NCBI GenBank assembly: GCA_002729235.1
Contig: PBTY01000019.1
Location: 24,948-75,957, forward strand
Length of the DNA stretch: 51,010 nucleotides
Direction of reading: 5' to 3'
From: Rickettsiales bacterium
GTDB taxonomy: Bacteria > Bacteroidota > Bacteroidia > Cytophagales > Cyclobacteriaceae
The notes under the pieces were generated by a model that worked only from the letters and a program-made list of their open reading frames with translations, was not told where the DNA came from and searched no databases. Shown here piece by piece: positions 35,254 through 43,192 of this stretch. Position numbers and translations under genes: made by a program. The first letter of the stretch is position 1. The number at the start of each line of letters is the position of its first letter.

Positions 35254-38250
35254 ATGAAAATGAAAACTCTACTTTCGTTAACTTTTTTATGTGGTTTACT
35301 TACGCTATCGACCACATTGTTTGCTCAGCGTCTTACTACGCTATATGTAGACGCTAACTACACGGGTGGTTCCTCCAACGGAACTGCTTCTGCGCCTTTT
35401 ACAACTATTCGTGCTGCGCTTGATCATCGTGGAAATACCATGGGTCTGGCAGAGATGGAATCTGATGAAAGAATTCTCGTAAAAGCAGGGACTTACATTC
35501 CTGACTCCACTACCATGATATTTTTGACTTCAACAAATGGAGGAAAAGAAAATTACTGGTTTACATTGGAGGCTGAGGACAGTGTTTACCTGAGAGGTGA
35601 TAGTTTGTATCACAAGAAATTTGCTTCCCTTATTGCTGTCACTGCTGGTGCCGTAAATGTTCGAGTGAAAGGTTTTAAGTTGCTCCACATGCGCAATAAT
35701 CAAAGCCTTGCTGGTTATGTGAATGGAGTCTATGTGAAAGACGGTAAGTTTGGAATTCAGGTGGCCAACACGGCTAAGAATGTGGAGATCGTGGATAATG
35801 AGATTTATGATTTTTCCTGGACAAACAATGTAGACCCAATGAAAGGTCGTACTTCTTTCACAAGTGCGGAAATTGACACCTTAAAGTCTGCAGATCCCGG
35901 AGATAATTCAGGTGCGATTAATGTAGTGGGTACTGACACCATTCCAATTACAGGTCTGGTAATCAAGAATAACTATGTGCATCATGTGATTCCAGGATGG
36001 ACTGAAGGTATTCAGGTAAATGGTAATGTTGATGGATTTGAGATCAGCAATAACATTGTAGAGGAGGTTCAAAATATTGGAATAGTTGCGGCGGGTCATT
36101 ACAACTGGGTGACTGAAATTGATGGGGCAACGGTCGCGGCTGCTGACAACTACGCTAGAAATGGAGTTATTAGAGATAACAAAGTAATGAGTTGTCGTTC
36201 GCCTATTGCCGCTGCTGCGGGAATCTATTGTGATGGTTCTTACAACGTGCTTATTGAGAACAATGAATCATCGGATGGACAAGTTGGATTCTCTATCGGA
36301 AATGAGAATAGTAACGTAAGCTCTGGTGGACATACCGTAAGAAACAATATAGCTTATGATAATGCCTGGACTGGTATCATTGCTGGTGTTCCATATGCAG
36401 CATCTGGTAGCACGATTGATTCTGTTACCATTACAGGAAATACCGTATTCAGAAATGGAGGAGTTACGGATACCTACCTAGGTAATATGGGGGCTTCAGA
36501 ATTCATTGTTTTGAAGCAGATAAAGAATCTGACAATAGAGAATAATATCTTCTATGCTGCAAATCACGATAAGTTAGTAACATTTGCTTTGCCTTTTGAT
36601 TCAACATCCTTCATCAACACAATATCATTTGATTACAATATCTATTATACTAATTCAACAGCTTCTCCTGCATTAGGAGTTTTTGACTGGTCTCAGTTAG
36701 GTACTGGCTACGACTATTATGGTACGTTTGCCTGGTATCGAGTTAATCGAACGAATCAAGACGCTAATTCGTCGTTTTCTGATCCTGTATTTGAAAGCAC
36801 GACTTCTGGAAGTGTAGATCTTCGTTTGCAATCAACTTCTGCAGCTATCGATGCGGGGAATCCTTCTTATTCTGTAAGTACTGGAGAAACGGATTTCTTT
36901 GGCAATGACCGAATAGCTAATAGTGTGATTGATGCGGGGGCATTTGAGTCAAGCTCTGCAGCAGCTGGTGATGAGGCTGCTACCATTGATGGTATCAAGA
37001 GCAGTACAGAAAACTATGTCACGTTACAAACTGGGGTATCTGGATTGTTCAGCAGCATCTACGCTTATGAAGACAATCACTTTGTGTATGTCTATGCAGA
37101 GTATTCTGGTACTATGCCTGAATATTCGGTATTTGTAAATACCAATTCAGCAACGGGTTACCAGGAAGTGTGGACAGATAAGGCTGATTATTATGTAGAT
37201 GGAGCCCAGGATTTATTCAATTACTATACCGGTTCGGGTTCGTGGCCATTCGATCCTGATAATTCAGTGATGACCGTGAAGTTTATTAAAACCGATTCAA
37301 CGGTAGAAGGTCGTATACCTAAGTATGCTCTAGGAATTGGTGAGACTGGAACGATCGGATTGGGAATTGAGGGTTATAACTCTAGTTGGACGAGTATTGG
37401 CTCTATACCGGTTCAGGATGATCCAATGGTGTACCTGACTCTTGATGGTGGTTCAGAGGCGGGAAGCTTATCAATTGATGGTATTAAGAGTCCGGTTGAA
37501 GGATATACTGCCCTGGTAACAGGAGTTACGGGTAATGCTTTCAGTAGTGTTTACGGTTTTGTGGATGCAGAATACATCTATGTGTATGCGGATATTGCTA
37601 ATGATAGCTTGAGAGAATACGATGTTTATATCAATACGAACAGCTCTACTGGTGAGCAATATTTCTGGACAGATAAATCCAATTACTATATTGATGGTAA
37701 CTACAATCAGTTGAGTGAATACACAGGCTCCGGTAGCTGGCCATTTGTTGAATCATCTAATTCAACTGGTATTGAATTCGTTATGACTCCTTCAGCAATT
37801 GAAGGAAAGATTTTGAAGTCTTTGATCGGTGTTGGAAGTTCAGGAACTATTGGTTTGGGGATCGAGGGGCATACGAAGGCTTGGGGTTCAAGTCTTGGAG
37901 GAGCACCATCAAATGGTAATAGTATGGTATATCTATCTCTAGCTTATTCTGGATCTAGGGCTGCAGGAGCTGGATTGGAAGAATCCTCATTACCAGCAGA
38001 ACCTACATTCATGATGTATCCGAATCCGGTTTCTGAAAACCTGAACATTGTTCATGAAATGAAAGATTCAGGCCCAATGAAAGTTAGCGTAATTGGCCTG
38101 GATGGGAGGCTTTACTTCCAAAAAGAACTGGAATTGGAATCAGGAGCTTATCAGCATCAAATACCTGTGCATAATTTACCAAAAGGAATTGTACTAGTTC
38201 AAGTTCAAACCAAAGAAGAAACAATCACTCAGAAGGTGATTATAAGATAA
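35254..38250 (+). CDS. Secreted right-handed beta-helix protein with two tandem CBM9-like domains and T9SS sorting domain
   Basis: A 998-residue secreted protein; the ATG at 35254 gives a clean signal peptide (LTFLCGLLTLSTTLFAQ), whereas an upstream TTG at 35230 would not. Residues about 27-560 are a parallel beta-helix of the pectate-lyase/PbH1 kind, opening YVDANYTGG and carrying repeated N-N-x-I/V rungs (VEIVDNEIYD, LVIKNNYVHH, FEISNNIVEE, LTIENNIFY) and ending DAGAFES. Two repeats of about 150 residues follow (starting about 577 and 739), each opening IDGIKS and containing a Y-x-x-V/Y-Y-A strand, F/Y-x-NTNS-x-TG and YTGSGSWPF; they resemble carbohydrate-binding DOMON/CBM9 folds. The end is a type A sorting domain (MYPNPVSENL). 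A lyase or hydrolase acting on the GalNAc-containing glycan is possible, but no known catalytic motif is recognised. Confidence 0.8.
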   Translation: MKMKTLLSLTFLCGLLTLSTTLFAQRLTTLYVDANYTGGSSNGTASAPFTTIRAALDHRGNTMGLAEMESDERILVKAGTYIPDSTTMIFLTSTNGGKENYWFTLEAEDSVYLRGDSLYHKKFASLIAVTAGAVNVRVKGFKLLHMRNNQSLAGYVNGVYVKDGKFGIQVANTAKNVEIVDNEIYDFSWTNNVDPMKGRTSFTSAEIDTLKSADPGDNSGAINVVGTDTIPITGLVIKNNYVHHVIPGWTEGIQVNGNVDGFEISNNIVEEVQNIGIVAAGHYNWVTEIDGATVAAADNYARNGVIRDNKVMSCRSPIAAAAGIYCDGSYNVLIENNESSDGQVGFSIGNENSNVSSGGHTVRNNIAYDNAWTGIIAGVPYAASGSTIDSVTITGNTVFRNGGVTDTYLGNMGASEFIVLKQIKNLTIENNIFYAANHDKLVTFALPFDSTSFINTISFDYNIYYTNSTASPALGVFDWSQLGTGYDYYGTFAWYRVNRTNQDANSSFSDPVFESTTSGSVDLRLQSTSAAIDAGNPSYSVSTGETDFFGNDRIANSVIDAGAFESSSAAAGDEAATIDGIKSSTENYVTLQTGVSGLFSSIYAYEDNHFVYVYAEYSGTMPEYSVFVNTNSATGYQEVWTDKADYYVDGAQDLFNYYTGSGSWPFDPDNSVMTVKFIKTDSTVEGRIPKYALGIGETGTIGLGIEGYNSSWTSIGSIPVQDDPMVYLTLDGGSEAGSLSIDGIKSPVEGYTALVTGVTGNAFSSVYGFVDAEYIYVYADIANDSLREYDVYINTNSSTGEQYFWTDKSNYYIDGNYNQLSEYTGSGSWPFVESSNSTGIEFVMTPSAIEGKILKSLIGVGSSGTIGLGIEGHTKAWGSSLGGAPSNGNSMVYLSLAYSGSRAAGAGLEESSLPAEPTFMMYPNPVSENLNIVHEMKDSGPMKVSVIGLDGRLYFQKELELESGAYQHQIPVHNLPKGIVLVQVQTKEETITQKVIIR

Positions 38251-38290
38251 TGTGTTGGCGCACAGTGTTCAATTGTTTTTAAAGTAAAGG

Positions 38291-38323
38291 CCACCCTGAC
38301 AAAATCGTCAGGGTGGTTTTTTT
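38291..38323 (+). terminator. Strong Rho-independent terminator after the beta-helix gene
   Basis: CCACCCTGAC (38291-38300), loop AAAATC, GTCAGGGTGG (38307-38316) and T7: a perfect 10-bp stem, 40 bp after the stop. Confidence 0.93.
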
Positions 38324-38358
38324 ATGATTAGGTAGTCGATACGTGAAATCCTTGCGCA

Positions 38359-38375
38359 CTAAGCATCATGCTTAG
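38359..38375. repeat. Short palindrome CTAAGCAT-C-ATGCTTAG
   Basis: A perfect 8-bp inverted repeat around a single C lies in the 265-bp gap before the outer membrane protein gene. The gap otherwise shows only the upstream terminator and AT-rich sequence leading to the ATG at 38516. The palindrome could be an operator. Confidence 0.3.
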
Positions 38376-38515
38376 ATGAATTCTGCGTGATACCCCTGGT
38401 TGGCTTTCGTATCTGTTTTGTGGCCCTTACGTGTTTTTTTGAATTAAGTATTTCTCTCTCGTTTTCAGAGGGTTATCGTGGCAACTTTGTCTTGTCGCTA
38501 AAACACAAAGAAACC

Positions 38516-38992
38516 ATGAAAACTATATTTACAACATTCGCATTAGTAGCATTGACCACAGTAGTATTCGGTCAGGATATATCATTAAATAGTTACGTTG
38601 AGCAAACAGAAGTAGGACCTAAAGTAGGAACTTCTGTTGGTTACTATGGCAAATCGGGAATTGAGGTAGGAGGATTTTACCAGAAAGCAGTAGAAGGTAC
38701 TGCGCCGGAAGGAGCCTCTCCATGGAATTACGAGAAAGAGTTTTACGGAGCATACTTCACATATCCGGTAGTTTCAGGATACTTGTTTGATCTTGGCTTT
38801 AATGTAAGAACTGGGGTTAGCAACGATGAGAACTTTGTAATAACACCTAGCATTTTAACAAGCATTTCACCGATCCAACAAATCAAAATCGGAGCTGGAT
38901 TAGGAGTTCGTGCGATGAGGCCTACAATACAAGGAAGCATTACTATTCGCTTGAACTCAGGAAACAAAGGGGTTTTCCTGGCATCAAAATAA
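38516..38992 (+). CDS. Small secreted / outer-membrane beta-barrel-like protein, unknown function
   Basis: A 158-residue protein with a signal peptide (MKTIFTTFALVALTTVVFGQ). The mature part has alternating polar/hydrophobic strands (VGTSVGYYGKSGIEVGGFYQ, AYFTYPVVSGYLFDLGFNVRTG, IKIGAGLGVRAM, GSITIRLNSG) and could form an 8-strand barrel of the type seen in small Bacteroidetes outer membrane proteins. The ATG at 38516 is chosen because the reading frame upstream lacks signal-peptide character. It is followed by the SiaC-like gene after 27 bp, so the two may be co-transcribed. I do not recognise a specific family. Confidence 0.65.
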   Translation: MKTIFTTFALVALTTVVFGQDISLNSYVEQTEVGPKVGTSVGYYGKSGIEVGGFYQKAVEGTAPEGASPWNYEKEFYGAYFTYPVVSGYLFDLGFNVRTGVSNDENFVITPSILTSISPIQQIKIGAGLGVRAMRPTIQGSITIRLNSGNKGVFLASK

Positions 38993-39019
38993 TTGGTAGA
39001 ACTATAAAAACACAAGACA

Positions 39020-39433
39020 ATGATAAGTGCAATAAACTATTCAATCAATCCAGCCATTGTATCACTACTTGCTGATCAGTTTATTGAACCCACTCTTAAT
39101 ACTCCATATGTGAAATATGAAAAGAGAAGCAACTACCTGGTGATCAAAGGAACTTCTACAAGAGACAATATGGATCACTTTTATGACAGAGTGATGGGAG
39201 AATTTAAAAGAAATATCAAGAGCAAGAATACAGGTGTGCTGCACCTGAACTTCAAGACATTCAATACCTCTACTGCTAAGGTACTATTTGATCTTTTCAG
39301 ATACCTGAGAGATGCACAGTATGCGGGACAAAGAGTAGCTATACAATGGGATGTTTATGACTCAGAACCAGAGATGGTGGATACCGCCAGGGATTTCGCA
39401 GAGTTATTCGATTTGAAAATCAAGATTAAGTAA
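39020..39433 (+). CDS. SiaC-family regulatory phosphoprotein (DUF1987)
   Basis: A 137-residue protein of the SiaC/DUF1987 family. Seen are the N-terminal NTPYVKYEKRSNYLVIKGTSTRDN segment, then VLHLNFKTFNTSTAKVLFDLFRYL, in which T83-S84-T85 of NTST occupy the position phosphorylated in characterised SiaC proteins, and the closing DSEPEMVDTARDFAEL. SiaC acts in a partner-switch with the SiaB kinase and SiaA phosphatase, and in Pseudomonas controls a diguanylate cyclase. Neither partner is encoded in the window, so this is an orphan copy. It lies 27 bp downstream of the small outer-membrane-type gene. The function here is open; surface growth or aggregation control is only an analogy. Confidence 0.8.
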   Translation: MISAINYSINPAIVSLLADQFIEPTLNTPYVKYEKRSNYLVIKGTSTRDNMDHFYDRVMGEFKRNIKSKNTGVLHLNFKTFNTSTAKVLFDLFRYLRDAQYAGQRVAIQWDVYDSEPEMVDTARDFAELFDLKIKIK

Positions 39434-39437
39434 GTGT

Positions 39438-39596
39438 TTACCCTGATTATTCAATAGAATATTTAAAATAAAGTAAAATATTCTAATTGAATAATGTCGA
39501 AATAATTCATATTTCTAGAATTATTTGTCAGGGTAACTCTGACAAAGCAAAGCTTTCGTCAGCCCTTTGGGCAAATTATTCTATAACGAATAATTT
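39438..39596. repeat. Cluster of nested and consecutive inverted repeats
   Basis: TTACCCTGA (39438-39446) is the exact complement of TCAGGGTAA (39528-39536) and encloses ATTATTCAATAGAATATT (39446-39463) against AATATTCTAATTGAATAAT (39477-39495), complementary with one bulge. Three more hairpins follow in series: CTGAC...GTCAG (39539-39562), GCCC-TTT-GGGC (39562-39572) and AAATTATTC...GAATAATTT (39573-39596). No gene is seen in this 223-bp gap. A structured RNA, a small non-autonomous inverted-repeat element or stacked terminators are the options. Confidence 0.6.
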
Positions 39597-39625
39597 GGGT
39601 TAATATAGTTTCATGGTGATACGGT

Positions 39626-39653
39626 CAGCCACTTTTGTGGCTGGCTGTTTTTT
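39626..39653 (+). terminator. Terminator between SiaC-like and NodB-like genes
   Basis: CAGCCAC (39626-39632), loop TTTT, GTGGCTG (39637-39643), then GCTG and a T6 tract. It faces plus-strand transcripts; the minus-strand gene ends at 39657. Confidence 0.75.
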
Positions 39654-39656
39654 ATT

Positions 39657-41111
39657 TCAATACTTGATTTTAATCGAACCGATTTCACCTTGCATGTCAT
39701 GTGCAATCAAGCGGATAATAATTCGGTCTCCTTCTTGTGACCAACCCTTAATGGTGATTCCTGGATTATTAGATTCCAATTCAGACGGCTCGCTTTTGGT
39801 CAAGACTGTTAGTTTTTGATCACCATACCAACATAAATCGATCTTTGTTTCCTCTTCCTTATGGGATATTTCCAAAATATTGGAAGTTGTATCATGCCAT
39901 ACGGTATCAGAAATCATATCACTTCCCAGCTCATATTTTAAGAAATACTTTTTCTGAAGAAGCGGAGGTAGGTATAAAAACCCATATCCTTGATCTTCAT
40001 AATATGCTGCTATTGGCTTGTTGTTCAGAGATGCACTTGTTACGTGTTGATTTACGTTGATCTTGATTTTAAGAACCAGGTTGGAAGGAAAATGTCCATT
40101 GTAGACTTTGTCTGGCATTGCCGTGTTATCCAGTTCTAATCCTTCGTCAGTCTGAGTTACCTTGGTGTATTTGTTATACAACCATTGTGAGTGCATTTGA
40201 GCTGTGTTTTTTGCACAGTAGCGATCCTCACTTGATTGTACATCCTGATAGTATTGTGTCCATTTGGAAGTGATCTCTTCCTGGCTCTCTTCCGCATTGA
40301 AGAGGAGGTTTGGCCAATGTGTTTCGATATAATCTGTTGGTTGCTCTTCTAAAGGAGTGTCTGGTAGTTTACCTGGTGCCGACCAAAGATTGCCATAGTT
40401 GTAACGGTTCATTACGTGAACGGAGTGATCAAAGCCACCACCATTTTCCTCCTGAGGTGGATTGCATTCTGGTATTTTGGTAAAATCTGTATTTGCAAAT
40501 CGAACGCCAAATTCACCGAGAACAGATCCAAGACTATAAGTGCCATCCGGGTTCCAATAATAGCTGTAAGCGCATGGTACGAAGCTTTCCGGGAAGGAAT
40601 GACCATTCTCCATAGTGATGCCATACTGATTCATGATTCGAATGAAGCATTTCACGTGATTGCGAATTTCCTCTTCCGGCCATGGGTGATCATCTACAGT
40701 GTTGTACCACTCGGCCCGTCTGCGTTTGCCCTCTTCCGGCCAAAACTCATGCCCAACACCATGTAAGCCAAACTCAAGGTGGCTGCTAACACCTTTCACG
40801 TATTCCATCATTTCCACTTGCAGATCTGAGATGTTTTCTGTGTTGTCCCAGTTCTCACGCATGAAAGTGGTTGTTGGGAAATCTCCAAGGAAATTTTCTC
40901 GGTCCATTTCTCCAAGAATGAATAAACCCTGAAGACGCACACCAGCTCTCTTCGCCAGATCAACTACAGCCTTGTAATCGTCCAGGGTCATGTTTCTACT
41001 CAAACCGGTTCTATATGGACCATAGCCTTCTTGGCCATCATCGTGTCCTTTCATCCAGCCCAGGTCATCGATGGCAATGGCAAATGGTCTTGGGAATATG
41101 ATTTTGTTCAT
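39657..41111 (-). CDS. Putative polysaccharide-deacetylase-like (NodB-like) protein, cytoplasmic
   Basis: A 484-residue protein that I do not recognise as a named family. The first strand FAIAIDDLGW has an Asp pair (D15, D16) and a later segment GLHGVGHEFW has H117-x3-H121, together resembling the metal triad of NodB-homology deacetylases (motif D-D plus H-x3-H). The segment between (YKAVVDLAKRAGVRLQGLF) fits an alpha/beta barrel. The C-terminal 180 residues are beta-rich and may be an accessory sandwich. No signal peptide is seen, so it is probably cytoplasmic. It is the last gene of the AgaS operon, 17 bp after the GH36-like gene. A role in removing the N-acetyl group of GalNAc or a related oligosaccharide is suggested by context; other hydrolase activities are possible. 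Confidence 0.55.
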   Translation of the reverse strand: MNKIIFPRPFAIAIDDLGWMKGHDDGQEGYGPYRTGLSRNMTLDDYKAVVDLAKRAGVRLQGLFILGEMDRENFLGDFPTTTFMRENWDNTENISDLQVEMMEYVKGVSSHLEFGLHGVGHEFWPEEGKRRRAEWYNTVDDHPWPEEEIRNHVKCFIRIMNQYGITMENGHSFPESFVPCAYSYYWNPDGTYSLGSVLGEFGVRFANTDFTKIPECNPPQEENGGGFDHSVHVMNRYNYGNLWSAPGKLPDTPLEEQPTDYIETHWPNLLFNAEESQEEITSKWTQYYQDVQSSEDRYCAKNTAQMHSQWLYNKYTKVTQTDEGLELDNTAMPDKVYNGHFPSNLVLKIKINVNQHVTSASLNNKPIAAYYEDQGYGFLYLPPLLQKKYFLKYELGSDMISDTVWHDTTSNILEISHKEEETKIDLCWYGDQKLTVLTKSEPSELESNNPGITIKGWSQEGDRIIIRLIAHDMQGEIGSIKIKY

Positions 41112-41128
41112 GTTAATCAGTTAGTATT

Positions 41129-43192
41129 TTACCTCTTGGGATAAACTTCAATTAGCAAAGCGTCTTGAAAACTTACCTTCATTCGATTTTTAGACTTGCT
41201 TACTTCTCCGATGATCACGTCATTGACATAATCTCTTACAATATAACTCTCGTCCTGTAATCCGCGTAATTCTATTTCTTGATCCCACATCTCTGCATAA
41301 AAAGAATAATGTAAGGTGTCACCTTTTAGGATAACGTGAGTTTCTGGAAGGTCATACCCGATATCATAAAGATCTCCCAGGTAGCTCTCTTTGGATAACA
41401 TTTTCTCATTGTAAAGTCCGAACCATTTTTTCCAAACCAGTTCGTCTTCGGCGGTCAATGCGGGAATAGCTTCATCAGATACTTCATTGGCTTTTGGCCA
41501 AACGAATTTAGTGCCCAGAACTGCGCCAACACCGAAGGAGCTTGCAAAATCATTTCCGTTATCACTCAATTCCACATGGTCACCATAGTACGCGGTATTG
41601 GGAATCAATGCTTTGTATGTTTTTCCTTTGTGGCGAATTTGCCAGGACGATAAAGGGTCAGAAGAAACGGCCTGATTCATGAAAGGCATATTGAAGAAAC
41701 TCATGCAGGTGCCACATGGACAGTTTTCTACTACAGCATGTGGTTTAATTTTGAGTGCTTCGTCATAGATTAGTTGAAAGAATTCCGGAAGTCTCTCAGG
41801 TGCTTCATTTGGATTCTCTAAACCACTTTCCGGATTGTGATCTGGAGCTACTGCATTCATGTGCTGGCCATCCAATTTTAAGCCATCAAATCCCCAGTCA
41901 TTCATGAATAGGTTCACTACGTCCTTAGTATGTTCTTTGGTGGCAGAGTTAGTCGGACTCAGGTAATAGGAATCCCACCAGGTGATGTATTGTGGTGACC
42001 AGTCCTCGAGATAAAGTCTTGCCTCTGGATGTTCTCTCAAAATTTTACTTCCGGGATCGGCTGCCAATGGGGCCCACCAAAGTTTGGCTTTTAGTCCTGC
42101 TTGGTGAATCTGGCCAACGAATTCCTTCATCTGTTGGTCACCATTAGGGAATTTAACAGAATTCACCTGCCAGTCACCCTCAGCGATTTGGTAGCCATCA
42201 TCCAATACAGCCCATTTGATACCAAACTCCTTCACTTTTGGCAGAGTGCCTAGCACTTCATTTAGATTGAACTTTCTACCATATCCCCAGGCACACCAGA
42301 TAGATTCAAATGCTGCCGGTTCTGAATCAGGCAACTTAATACCTTGATTTTGCATGAATCCAGAATAGTTGCTCAATCCATTGTAATAATCTCCCTGGTG
42401 AATGCCCACAAATGTTGGTAAGGCGTTGATCGTTTCTCCAGGTTTTAGATAAAACGGATATTGAGAATCTTGTTGAATGCTGATGTCAATGTTCTCGGTA
42501 TATTTCTTTAATTCAGTCGGCAATGAAATGAGTTTAGGAGTCATGGCCGTATGGCCAATAATAATCCCACCATCAGGTCTCCAAATATCCACTACAGGAA
42601 TGCCTCCACCATAATCAGAGTTGTTCATTCCCATGTAATTTTTTTGATAATATCCTTCTTCTATTGGCTTGATCCAGTCAGCTCGTGCACTGCTCGAACT
42701 TCCTTGAAACGCCCAGAATGGCGGGTTGTTGCCTTGATTTAGTATCTGATAGTTATTGGTTTTTAATTCCTTCACCAATACATCTTTTTGAGAGCCGTTG
42801 GTGAACGATGTATTGAAGAAAAGCATGTCTGGAACTGAAGTATATTGGATGATTTCGATTCGCTTTTCTATTCCTGTGAGTTCATTAATGCCTTTGAACG
42901 TGTATTTTGTTCCTTTTCCAATTTCATCTTCCAAAGGTTCGTTTACATTGGAAACCAGGTTAAATGATTGGATTGATTGATCTCCGATCAGGTACTCTGT
43001 GGCTGATAGCTCTGTGAGTTGTTTGGTCTGATCATTTAACGAATTGACTGATGTGAACAAATTATCAGCAACGACAAGCTCAAGATCTCCACTCTGAATG
43101 GTCGCAACGATATTGACATTAAGTGGTGATGTACAACTCAATGAAAAAAGCATCAAAAAGCATTCAATCCAATATTTTTTGAGCATTCTCAT
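41129..43192 (-). CDS. GH36-like glycosidase lipoprotein (alpha-galactosidase / alpha-galactosaminidase-like)
   Basis: A 687-residue lipoprotein (LFSLSC, C20) of clan GH-D. An N-terminal beta-supersandwich (to about 290) precedes the barrel: SIWCAWGYGRKF, KWAVLDDGYQ with the Asp pair at 331-332, LKAKLWWAPL, the nucleophile D441 in GLKLDGQH, and the acid/base D512 in VSSDPLSSW. Between them, where GH36 alpha-galactosidases have ENC-SGG-type residues, this protein has ENCPCGTCMSFF (489-500), which suggests a different pocket. The first ATG at 43192 overlaps the preceding gene by 29 bp (a second ATG at 43186 is possible). Within an AgaS operon the likely target is alpha-linked GalNAc or galactosamine, but this is inferred from neighbours, not seen. 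Confidence 0.8.
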   Translation of the reverse strand: MRMLKKYWIECFLMLFSLSCTSPLNVNIVATIQSGDLELVVADNLFTSVNSLNDQTKQLTELSATEYLIGDQSIQSFNLVSNVNEPLEDEIGKGTKYTFKGINELTGIEKRIEIIQYTSVPDMLFFNTSFTNGSQKDVLVKELKTNNYQILNQGNNPPFWAFQGSSSSARADWIKPIEEGYYQKNYMGMNNSDYGGGIPVVDIWRPDGGIIIGHTAMTPKLISLPTELKKYTENIDISIQQDSQYPFYLKPGETINALPTFVGIHQGDYYNGLSNYSGFMQNQGIKLPDSEPAAFESIWCAWGYGRKFNLNEVLGTLPKVKEFGIKWAVLDDGYQIAEGDWQVNSVKFPNGDQQMKEFVGQIHQAGLKAKLWWAPLAADPGSKILREHPEARLYLEDWSPQYITWWDSYYLSPTNSATKEHTKDVVNLFMNDWGFDGLKLDGQHMNAVAPDHNPESGLENPNEAPERLPEFFQLIYDEALKIKPHAVVENCPCGTCMSFFNMPFMNQAVSSDPLSSWQIRHKGKTYKALIPNTAYYGDHVELSDNGNDFASSFGVGAVLGTKFVWPKANEVSDEAIPALTAEDELVWKKWFGLYNEKMLSKESYLGDLYDIGYDLPETHVILKGDTLHYSFYAEMWDQEIELRGLQDESYIVRDYVNDVIIGEVSKSKNRMKVSFQDALLIEVYPKR

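Noticed and set aside
35908-36099. Short minus-strand open frame inside the beta-helix gene
   Set aside because: It lies fully inside a well-supported gene, has no family resemblance and no gap in the host gene.
38387-38515. N-terminal extension of the small outer-membrane-type protein (43 further residues upstream of 38516)
   Set aside because: The extension lacks signal-peptide character and would bury a good signal peptide that starts at 38516.
39438-39596. CRISPR array
   Set aside because: The repeats are inverted and of unequal sequence, there are no regularly spaced identical direct repeats, and no cas genes occur in the window.
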